This document shows positions 1 to 8,023 of a stretch of 8,503 nucleotides of DNA, piece after piece. Positions within the stretch are counted from its first letter, which is position 1. Every line of letters starts with the position of its first letter. The stretch is from the NCBI GenBank assembly GCA_008933045.1, contig WBXJ01000127.1, positions 1 to 8,503 of the forward strand. The letters run 5' to 3'. The stretch is from Verrucomicrobiota bacterium. Lineage in GTDB: Bacteria > Verrucomicrobiota > Verrucomicrobiia > Limisphaerales > SXQI01. The notes beneath the pieces were generated by a model, which had not been told where the DNA came from, did not search any database, and saw only the letters and a list, made by a program, of their open reading frames with translations. The position numbers and the translations under genes were made by a program.

Positions 1-3000
1 GCAAAAGTTAAGGGTGGCTATGTCATGACCGATTTTAAAAAATTGGTCGAGGGAGGTGACTCGGAAGGTGCCGCGATTGTTCCCAAACATCCGGACAAAA
101 GTTTGCTGTTCAAAATGATCACCCCGCAAGATGGCGAGATCATGATGCCAAAAGGCAAACCACCTTTGGCCGAAAAGGAAATTGCCTTGATTCGAACGTG
201 GATACAAGAATCCGCCGAGGATGACACTCCTGCGGATGTCAAACCCCACTACGACTTGGAACATCCTCCCATTTATTCGCGGCCTCCGGTGATCAGCTCA
301 TTAGATTTTTCTCCAGACGGAAAACTGCTGGCCGTTTCGGGCTTTCACGAGGTGTTATTGTATGAGAGTCAGGGCTACACTCTCGCAGCTAGGTTGATCG
401 GACTTTCGGAGCGCATTCAGGCATTGCAGTTTTCTCCGGATGGAAAGCTCCTCGCGGTTGCTGGGGGAGATCCAGCGAGGCAAGGCGAAATTCAAATCTG
501 GGAAGTCGCCAACCGGAAGCTGATCATTTCTGCCGCCATCGGTTACGACACACTCTACGGGGTGAGTTGGTCACCGGACAGTAAGCGAGTTGCTTTTGGC
601 TGTGCGGATAACACCGTACGCACCATTGAAGCCAGCACAGGAAAACAAGTGATGCAGATGGGATCGCACAACGATTGGGTGATGAGCACCGCCTTTTCGC
701 TGAAGGGTGACCACGTTATCTCAGGTGGCCGAGACATGACAGTGAAGCTGACGGAGATCGCCGAACAACGCTTCGTTGACAATGTAACATCTATCACCCC
801 GGGTGCGCTTAAGGGCGGAGTGATGGCACTTTCGACACACCCAAAATTTGAGGAATTTGTCGCGGGTGGATCCGACGGGTTGCCGAAAGTTTACCGGTTT
901 TTTCGTGAGTTCAAACGCGACATTGGCGATGACGCCCAGTTGATCGCGGAGCTATTTCCAACAAGCGGTCGAGTTTTCAGCGTCCGATTTAATACCGACG
1001 GCACTCGGATCGCCTATGGTGGTGGTCTGGATCGTGCGGGTGAGTTGGTGGTGTGTAGCTATAATTACACGAACGAGGTCTCTAAAGAAGTCCGTGCAGT
1101 CATGGGAAAAGTCCCGGGCAATCGCAAACCCGAGGAACGTAAGCAGTTGGCAGATTACAAAGCGCAAGGGATTCACGAAATCGCCCGCGTTGGCATTCCC
1201 CAATCTGAGATTTACTCGGTCGCATTCAGCCCAGACAGTCAACGCATTGCTGCAGGCGGATCGGATGGGATGGTGCGGCTTTTCAACGCAACGAACGGTG
1301 CCGTCATCAAAGGGTTTAGCTCGGTGCCAATCACCAAGGGTGCCTCGGTCGCGGCTCGTCCAGCATGGGCAACCAAGGCGAGCAAACTCTTGGAACAACG
1401 GATGACTCCGGAGTCGTTGCCCGAGAACCTAAAAATCGCATCGTTGGAATTCCAGCCTGCGAAAATCAAGTTCACCAACTCACAGGATTACTTGCAGTTG
1501 CTCGTCACAGCTCGCCTCGATTCGGGGGATTCGGTGGACGTGACACGTTCGGTGAAGTTTTCTGTGGACCCGAAATTGGTCTCTATATCGGCACGCGGCA
1601 TCGTGCAACCGGTGACGAATGGTGTGGGAAAACTTCTTGTGACACTTGCCGGAAAAACCAACGAGGTCCCCGTTGAAATCAGCGGATTTGAGATCGCTCA
1701 TCGAGTGGATTTTGTTCGTGATGTGGCTCCAGTCATCGCCCAACTGGGTTGCAATGCGGGGAGTTGCCATGGAGCCAAGGATGGTAAGAGCGGATTCAAG
1801 CTGTCACTGCGCGGTTATGATCCAGAGACTGATTTGCGCGCGTTGACAGACGATTTAGCTTCCCGTCGCGTGAACCTTGCCTCGCCCGATGATAGCCTCA
1901 TGCTTCTGAAAGCGGTCGCCGAGGTGCCGCATGAAGGCGGTCGTCGCACCACGGTGGACAGTAAGTACTACCAGATACTGCGCCAATGGATTGCCAACGG
2001 TGCCGTGTTGGATATGAAAACTCCCAAAGTGGTGAGAATCCAAATCAGCCCTCAAGATCCAGTGGTTCAAACTATCGGTTCCCGACAACAGATTCGCGTC
2101 GTAGCAGTTTATGCTGATGGTGCAGAACGCGATGTGACCGCGGAGGCTTTTGTGGAAAGCGGCAATGCGGATGTCGCGACCGCAGAACCCGGTGGGCTTA
2201 TTTCAACCCTGCGACGAGGCGAAGCACCCGTGCTCGCACGCTACGAGGGCAACTACGTCGCCACAACTTTAACGGTGATGGGAGATCGCACAGGCTTTGC
2301 GTGGAAGGAACCGGCAACGTGGGGAAAAATTGATCAGCTCGTCTCTGCCAAATGGCAGCGCATGAAAATTGAGCCTTCCGAGGTCTCTTCAGATATTGAA
2401 TTCATTCGTAGAGTTTACTTGGATCTGACAGCACTGCCGCCCTCACCCGAAGAGATTCGAACCTTCCTCAGCGACGTGCGAGACATCCGCGAAAAGCGTG
2501 ACGCGCTCATTGATCGCCTTGTGGGTAGTCCTGAATATATTGATTCTTGGGCGAATAAGTGGGCCGATTTGCTCCAGTGCAACAGTAAATTCTTGGGTGT
2601 CGAAGGAGCGGAATCCTTCCGTACTTGGATTCGTAACGAAGTTGAAAAGAACACTCCTTACGATCAACTCGCACGCAAGATTCTCACCGCCACAGGTTCA
2701 AACCGGGAGAATCCCGCTGCGAGCTATTGGAAGATTGTGCGCACTCCAACCGAAGCCATGGAAAACACCACGCACCTGTTTTTGGCGACTCGGTTTAATT
2801 GCAACAAATGCCATGACCACCCATTTGAACGCTGGACCCAAGATCAGTATTACAATCTTTCTGCCTACTTTGCTCAAGTGTCTTTAAAAGAAGACCCCAA
2901 GAGCGAGGGTAAAAAAATCGGCGGTACAGCCGTTGAAAATCCCCAAGCACTCTATGAACATGTTTCGGATGAAAAATCCGGAGAAGTAAAGCACGACCGC

Positions 3001-4953
3001 ACCGGCAAGGTTTCTCCACCAGTGTTTCCCTTCGTCGCGAAACATGAAGTGAAAGAAAACGCGACGCGTCGTGAGGATTTAGCAGCGTGGATCGTCTCGC
3101 CTGATAACCGATTTTTTGCCTCAAGTTACGTCAATCGTCTTTGGGGCTACCTGACGGGTGCTGGCATCATCGAACCGCTGGACGATATTCGAGCAGGCAA
3201 CCCCGCCCGAAACCCAGCGTTACTCGAACATTTGACACAAGAGTTCGTCGCCAGCGGCTTCAACGTGCGTCACATGATGAAATTGATCTGTAAATCACGT
3301 ACTTATCAACTCTCCATTCGTCCGAATAAATGGAACCAGGACGATAAGGTCAATTACTCTCACGCCAGCGTGCGTCGGTTGCCTGCTGAAACCATCTTTG
3401 ACGCCGTCTACCGTGTGACTGGGAGCACCCCTAACATCCCCAGTGCGAAACCCGGTCAACGCGCGATGCAATTATCGGACGCGGCGATGGATGTAGGAAC
3501 AGGTCTACTCGCGACACTGGGTCGGCCAGTTCGCCAAAGTTCGTGCGAATGCGAGCGCAACAACGACTTGGGGCTGGGGTCAGTGATGGCACTACTCAGC
3601 GGCCCCACTGTTTCGCTGGCCATCAACGAGCCGACAAACTCCCTTGCCACCTTGGTCGAGAAGGAAAAGGACGATCGAAAACTTATTAACGAAGTCTTTC
3701 TAAGAGTGGTTAACCGACCCGTGACCGCACCCGAGGTCGACAAAACATTCGCGTTGATCTCCGCAGTCGCTTCAGACCACGTCGCCATCACGAATCAACT
3801 CAACGCGTTAGAAGCCACTATGGCCCCTGTCATCGCCGAACTCCATCGACTCCGCGATGTTGCCGTCGGAAAAGGCAAGGCGGATATCGGAACCTACGAC
3901 GAGATGACAAAAAACTTGCGTGCCGAACTTGAGAAACGTCGGCAATCCGAACTCGCCAGAACCCAGCAAGAACTCAAAGAACACGAAACACTCCTGCCTG
4001 CCCAAGCTGCGTTTTGGGAAACTAAAAACACTCCTACCGAACCGAGCACCACGTGGATCCAAGTTAACCCACTCAATCTCGCGGCAACCGCTAATAATAA
4101 ACTAACCTTGCAACCGGATGGCTCCATCATCTCCTCTGCAGGAAAAAGCCCAGCGGAATTCACCATCGAGGCAACCACCTCCATCACCAACATCACAGGG
4201 ATTATGATCGAGGTCCTTCCCGACGAAAACCTGCCTCGTTTCGGGCCAGGTCGTCAGAAGGATGGGAATTTCGTCCTGACTGAACTGGAATTGAAATGGG
4301 CTTCTGGCACCAACAAGCCCGTCACCGCCGCTAAGTTTGTTGATGCGCGAGCCGACTTCTCCCAAACCGATTTCCCCGTGAAACTCGCCATCGATGGCAA
4401 AATCGAGGGGGGTAAGAACGGTTGGGCCATTGGTGGCGCGCCAGGAACCCAGCGTCACGCGGCCCTCTTCAAATTGGAGCAGCCACTGACAAGCACCAAC
4501 GGCCTGATGCTACGCTTCGCTTTACACCAAGTTTTTGGTGAGGACTTTTTACTTGGTAGATTCCGACTTTACCTCACCACCAGTGCCAATCCGCTCGAGC
4601 CGGGCTTGCCTGAAAGCGTCGTCAACGCCGTTCGTGCTCCCGCAGGCCAGCGCAAACCTGAACACGCCTCAGCGATTCTCGCGTACTATCGAGATTCAGA
4701 TGTTGAATTCTGGAAACGAAAACTCGCAGCAGTCAAAGCCGCCGAGCCGCTTCCCGTCGATCCCAAGCTCACGGATCTACAAAAAACCTTAGCACTAATA
4801 GTAGAACAACCCGTTGTCCTCGATGCCGGATTACTCCAACTACGTGAGGACGCCAAGGCTAGCACTCGACAACGCGAGAACACTCGATTAACCGTCATGC
4901 AAGATTTGACGTGGGCCCTTATCAACAGTCCAGAATTCCTCTTTAACCATTAA
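1..4953 (+). CDS. PSD1-type multidomain cytochrome c / WD40 / DUF1549 / DUF1553 protein, 5' end outside window
   Basis: Large exported protein of the planctomycete/verrucomicrobial cytochrome family; its reaction is unknown. The frame is open from base 1. The eight codons before the first ATG (base 25) read AKVKGGYV, which fits the region just after a CXXCH haem site in this family, so the true start and first haem motif lie upstream. Residues below count from the ATG at 25. 1-70: C-terminal part of a cytochrome-c-like domain (IVPKHPDKSLL, MMPKGKPPL). 85-437: seven WD40-like blades (repeated FSPDGKLLAV, FSPDSQRIAAGG). About 472-555: Ig/BIG2-like. 560-662: second cytochrome-like domain with C576-X4-C581-H582. 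About 667-752: second Ig-like domain. 769-957: DUF1549 with C926-X2-C929-H930. 1015-1246: DUF1553, including the CECER signature at 1174-1178. 1258-1332: predicted coiled coil. 1342-1522: beta-sandwich-like module. 1626-1642: DUF1553 terminal signature ending EFLFNH. Probably periplasmic or envelope-bound. It is followed after 37 bases by the DUF1501 gene, its usual partner. The family call is secure; function is not. Confidence 0.93.
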   Translation, partial: AKVKGGYVMTDFKKLVEGGDSEGAAIVPKHPDKSLLFKMITPQDGEIMMPKGKPPLAEKEIALIRTWIQESAEDDTPADVKPHYDLEHPPIYSRPPVISSLDFSPDGKLLAVSGFHEVLLYESQGYTLAARLIGLSERIQALQFSPDGKLLAVAGGDPARQGEIQIWEVANRKLIISAAIGYDTLYGVSWSPDSKRVAFGCADNTVRTIEASTGKQVMQMGSHNDWVMSTAFSLKGDHVISGGRDMTVKLTEIAEQRFVDNVTSITPGALKGGVMALSTHPKFEEFVAGGSDGLPKVYRFFREFKRDIGDDAQLIAELFPTSGRVFSVRFNTDGTRIAYGGGLDRAGELVVCSYNYTNEVSKEVRAVMGKVPGNRKPEERKQLADYKAQGIHEIARVGIPQSEIYSVAFSPDSQRIAAGGSDGMVRLFNATNGAVIKGFSSVPITKGASVAARPAWATKASKLLEQRMTPESLPENLKIASLEFQPAKIKFTNSQDYLQLLVTARLDSGDSVDVTRSVKFSVDPKLVSISARGIVQPVTNGVGKLLVTLAGKTNEVPVEISGFEIAHRVDFVRDVAPVIAQLGCNAGSCHGAKDGKSGFKLSLRGYDPETDLRALTDDLASRRVNLASPDDSLMLLKAVAEVPHEGGRRTTVDSKYYQILRQWIANGAVLDMKTPKVVRIQISPQDPVVQTIGSRQQIRVVAVYADGAERDVTAEAFVESGNADVATAEPGGLISTLRRGEAPVLARYEGNYVATTLTVMGDRTGFAWKEPATWGKIDQLVSAKWQRMKIEPSEVSSDIEFIRRVYLDLTALPPSPEEIRTFLSDVRDIREKRDALIDRLVGSPEYIDSWANKWADLLQCNSKFLGVEGAESFRTWIRNEVEKNTPYDQLARKILTATGSNRENPAASYWKIVRTPTEAMENTTHLFLATRFNCNKCHDHPFERWTQDQYYNLSAYFAQVSLKEDPKSEGKKIGGTAVENPQALYEHVSDEKSGEVKHDRTGKVSPPVFPFVAKHEVKENATRREDLAAWIVSPDNRFFASSYVNRLWGYLTGAGIIEPLDDIRAGNPARNPALLEHLTQEFVASGFNVRHMMKLICKSRTYQLSIRPNKWNQDDKVNYSHASVRRLPAETIFDAVYRVTGSTPNIPSAKPGQRAMQLSDAAMDVGTGLLATLGRPVRQSSCECERNNDLGLGSVMALLSGPTVSLAINEPTNSLATLVEKEKDDRKLINEVFLRVVNRPVTAPEVDKTFALISAVASDHVAITNQLNALEATMAPVIAELHRLRDVAVGKGKADIGTYDEMTKNLRAELEKRRQSELARTQQELKEHETLLPAQAAFWETKNTPTEPSTTWIQVNPLNLAATANNKLTLQPDGSIISSAGKSPAEFTIEATTSITNITGIMIEVLPDENLPRFGPGRQKDGNFVLTELELKWASGTNKPVTAAKFVDARADFSQTDFPVKLAIDGKIEGGKNGWAIGGAPGTQRHAALFKLEQPLTSTNGLMLRFALHQVFGEDFLLGRFRLYLTTSANPLEPGLPESVVNAVRAPAGQRKPEHASAILAYYRDSDVEFWKRKLAAVKAAEPLPVDPKLTDLQKTLALIVEQPVVLDAGLLQLREDAKASTRQRENTRLTVMQDLTWALINSPEFLFNH
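277..1335 (+). repeat. Seven WD40-like blades inside the PSD1-type protein
   Basis: This is a protein-level repeat, not a DNA repeat. Seven blade-like units can be picked out by their 'F/VxFSPDGxxLAxGG' strands: near residues 88, 131, 173, 213, 262, 312 and 392 (counted from the ATG at 25). Seven units are enough for one closed beta-propeller. Blades 4 and 5 are degenerate, with FSLKGDHVISGG and LSTHPKFEEFVAGG in place of the usual signature. A charged segment of roughly 40 residues (about 351-390, rich in K, R and E) separates blades 6 and 7. Such propellers usually mediate protein or ligand binding; the partner here is unknown. The blade count comes from reading by eye. Confidence 0.75.
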
Positions 4954-4961
4954 ACCTCTGA

Positions 4962-4978
4962 GGTCAGACCCTCTGACC
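4962..4978 (+). other. Intercistronic hairpin between PSD1-type and DUF1501 genes
   Basis: GGTCAGA (4962-4968) and TCTGACC (4972-4978) form a perfect 7-bp stem with a three-base CCC loop. It begins 8 bases after the upstream stop codon and ends 12 bases before the DUF1501 ATG. No T-run follows, so it is unlikely to be an intrinsic terminator. CCTCTGA occurs twice here (4955-4961 and 4970-4976), and ACCTC/GAGGT (4954-4964) is a competing short palindrome. It may protect the upstream mRNA end or modulate translation of the next gene; both roles are inference. Confidence 0.5.
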
Positions 4979-4990
4979 ACCTTATCCATT

Positions 4991-6463
<1,473 letters not shown>

Positions 6464-6523
6464 AAATGGCATTAAGCCCTGAGCCGAACCCAAAAAACAA
6501 ATCCAATGGTGTGAATCACCTGT

Positions 6524-6531
6524 AACCGGTT
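6524..6531. promoter_or_regulatory. Possible regulator site: 8-bp palindrome upstream of the -24/-12 promoter
   Basis: AACCGGTT is a perfect palindrome centred about 77 bases before the predicted transcription start of the Ig-repeat gene. A weaker inverted repeat, GGTG-TGAAT-CACC, lies just upstream at 6508-6520. Sigma-54 promoters need an activator bound roughly 80-150 bases upstream, so the location is roughly suitable. An 8-bp palindrome can easily arise by chance, so this is a pointer only. Apart from this and the promoter match, I see nothing in the 163-base gap 6464-6626, including no convincing terminator after the DUF1501 gene. Confidence 0.25.
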
Positions 6532-6576
6532 GGGTGGTTTAGGCGTCTGATAAGTCGTAAAAGATTTTTCTGGTTA

Positions 6577-6593
6577 TTGGCCCCCTTATTGCT
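6577..6593 (+). promoter_or_regulatory. Putative sigma-54 (RpoN) -24/-12 promoter for the Ig-repeat gene
   Basis: The sequence TTGGCCCCCTTATTGCT matches the -24/-12 consensus YTGGCACG-N4-TTGCW except for A to C and G to C in the first block. The invariant GG (6579-6580) and GC (6591-6592) are present with exactly the required 12-base offset. Transcription would start near 6604, leaving a leader of about 23 bases before the ATG at 6627, which is a sensible arrangement. The leader is A-rich and has no Shine-Dalgarno. No comparable -35/-10 pair was found in the gap. This implies control by an enhancer-binding activator, which is not encoded in the window. Confidence 0.55.
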
Positions 6594-6626
6594 GTTAGTT
6601 CCTGAACAAAGAATCAAACTCAACTT

Positions 6627-7892
6627 ATGAAAACTACAGGTCTCAGGGGGTTTTTCTGCCTTCGTCTAGTTGCGATTTTAGCTTCCCTCATGGCATTTGG
6701 ACTCAATGCGGGTCCCTTGCCACTGGTTGAGGTCACGAGTCCCGATCCTTATGCGTTGGAGGGCGCAAGCTCCGGTGCTTTTACCATTGTTCGTGATAGC
6801 GGCACTACCGCTAATCTTGATGTTAATTTCCAGATTAAAGGTACCGCGGTTAACGGCGTGGATTATCTTGAAATAACGAATGTGGTAACGATTCCTGCCG
6901 GGTTTAGCGCAGTGGATATTGTCGTGACTCCAATCGCCCAATTGGTGAACCACTCCACTAAAACCGTGGTGCTCACGTTGCTAACTTTGGAGACGAATGC
7001 GACTTACGCTCTTGGGTCCCATCGGTCGGCGACGGTGAAAATCGTCGATGAAGTCTTCAACAATGTGGCTCCATCGGTCAAAATCACCTCACCCACGAAC
7101 AACACCATTTTTTCTGTTCCCGGTGAGGTCTCGATCGCCGCCGAGGCGAGCGATTCGGATGGGACGATCCGTAAGGTGACCTTCTATGCCAATGATAAAG
7201 TGATCGGCACGGCCACAAATTCTCCTTACACGCTACTTTGGAGCGGGGTGCATCCCGGAAAATACGCGATCTTTGCCCGAGCGATGGACGAGTTCGAGAA
7301 GTCAACACTGTCGGCAGCGGTTCATATTGCGGTGACCAACCCACCTCCCACGGTTAGCCTGCTCTCACCCACAAATTCCTCCGTCTTTGGAGTTTACGCG
7401 AAGGTGGCCATCGAAGCAGCCGCGACGGATACGGATGGGATCTCGAAGGTCAGCTTTTTTGTGGATGGCCGCCTCCTAGGCTCACGCACAAATCCCCCTT
7501 ATAGTTTAGTGTGGACTAATGTGGCGTTGGGTCATCACACGGTGGTTGCACAAGCGACCGATGCTTATGGCCAATCAGCATTATCGGCGACGGCAAAAAT
7601 AAGTGTCAACAATGTGTTGCCAGTCGTCTCGATAACCAGCCCAACCAGCGGGAAAATTTTCCCCGCTAATACCGCCGTAGTTTTAGAGGCTCAAGCAAGT
7701 GATGCCGATGGCGGAATCAAACAAGTGAGCTTTTTTACGGGCGATCGTAATCTGGGGACGGTCACCTCCGCGCCTTATTCGGTTTTAGTGACGGGTCTAA
7801 AAGCAGGTCCCTATAGCATCATTGCAAAAGCCACTGATACAGCGGGCCAGACGGTAGCGTCTAAACCCGTCAAAATAACAATCTCTCGTTAG
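6627..7892 (+). CDS. Secreted Calx-beta plus triple Ig-like repeat protein
   Basis: Predicted secreted or surface protein of 421 residues with no recognisable catalytic domain; probably adhesive or structural. It has a Sec signal peptide: basic start (MKTTGLR), hydrophobic core about 9-26, likely cleavage after LNA (26-28). Residues 33-142 form a Calx-beta domain, shown by ALEG (43-46), GTAVNGVDY (72-80) and the closing VKIVDE (137-142); this fold often binds calcium. Three tandem bacterial Ig-like modules follow at about 149-239, 240-330 and 331-421. Each has a V-x-I/L-x-SPT opening, a D-x-DG loop (176-179, 268-271, 359-362) and a 'VSFF..G..LG...T..PYS.' core. The protein stops right at the end of the third module: there is no PEP-CTERM, LPXTG, T9SS-like or transmembrane anchor. 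The start at 6627 gives the clean signal peptide. A sigma-54-like promoter lies upstream and a strong terminator follows, so it is probably transcribed alone. Base use differs from the DUF1501 gene: G exceeds C here. Confidence 0.88.
   Translation: MKTTGLRGFFCLRLVAILASLMAFGLNAGPLPLVEVTSPDPYALEGASSGAFTIVRDSGTTANLDVNFQIKGTAVNGVDYLEITNVVTIPAGFSAVDIVVTPIAQLVNHSTKTVVLTLLTLETNATYALGSHRSATVKIVDEVFNNVAPSVKITSPTNNTIFSVPGEVSIAAEASDSDGTIRKVTFYANDKVIGTATNSPYTLLWSGVHPGKYAIFARAMDEFEKSTLSAAVHIAVTNPPPTVSLLSPTNSSVFGVYAKVAIEAAATDTDGISKVSFFVDGRLLGSRTNPPYSLVWTNVALGHHTVVAQATDAYGQSALSATAKISVNNVLPVVSITSPTSGKIFPANTAVVLEAQASDADGGIKQVSFFTGDRNLGTVTSAPYSVLVTGLKAGPYSIIAKATDTAGQTVASKPVKITISR
7071..7889 (+). repeat. Three tandem bacterial Ig-like modules (about 91 residues each)
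   Basis: The repeat is at protein level. Module openings are KITSPTNNTIF, SLLSPTNSSVF and SITSPTSGKIF; cores are KVTFYANDKVIG, KVSFFVDGRLLG and QVSFFTGDRNLG; the final strands read ARAMDEF, AQATDAYG and AKATDTAG. Spacing between modules is nearly constant with no linker. The DNA of the three copies has diverged, so the duplications are not recent. The pattern resembles the bacterial Ig domains common in verrucomicrobial surface proteins. Confidence 0.85.
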
Positions 7893-7936
7893 TCTGAGGG
7901 TGGGCCAAGTGGCCGTCGTTGTTGGGTTCATGGATT

Positions 7937-7972
7937 GGCGGCAAGCCTGTAGCTTGCCGCCTTCTATTTTTT
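7937..7972 (+). terminator. Strong intrinsic terminator after the Ig-repeat gene
   Basis: GGCGGCAAGC (7937-7946) pairs perfectly with GCTTGCCGCC (7952-7961) around a five-base loop CTGTA. It is followed by TTCTATTTTTT (7962-7972). A 10-bp GC-rich stem plus a T-run is a textbook rho-independent terminator. It lies 45 bases after the Ig gene's stop and separates it from the pseudopilin gene. No matching T-run exists for the opposite strand, so it should act only rightward. Confidence 0.9.
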
Positions 7973-8008
7973 CGGGTAGATTTGTCAAGACACACGCCTA
8001 AGTTCTAT

Positions 8009-8012
8009 GGAG
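8009..8012 (+). promoter_or_regulatory. Ribosome binding site of the pseudopilin gene
   Basis: GGAG sits 11 bases before the ATG at 8024; the nearby GGGA (8014-8017), 6 bases before it, could serve instead. This is the only gene in the window with a recognisable Shine-Dalgarno, and it supports the start at 8024 over the out-of-frame ATG at 8007. Confidence 0.6.
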
Positions 8013-8023
8013 CGGGAACAATC

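Noticed and set aside
25..27. ATG at 25 as the start of the PSD1-type gene
   Set aside because: The frame is open to base 1 and the codons before it (AKVKGGYV) fit the family sequence just after a haem motif, so the real start lies outside the window.
952..1405. Overlapping open frames on both strands inside the first gene, some above 120 codons
   Set aside because: They lie wholly within a continuous, domain-rich coding frame and their translations show no recognisable family or low-complexity logic; they are shadows of the real frame.
6464..6500. Terminator just after the DUF1501 gene (GGC-ATTAA-GCC)
   Set aside because: The stem is only 3 bp and is followed by an A-run rather than a T-run.
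7982..8011. TTGTCA / TATGGA as a -35/-10 promoter for the pseudopilin gene (18-base spacing)
   Set aside because: Only the -35 is good (5 of 6); the -10 matches 3 of 6 and the implied start would leave the Shine-Dalgarno out of the transcript.
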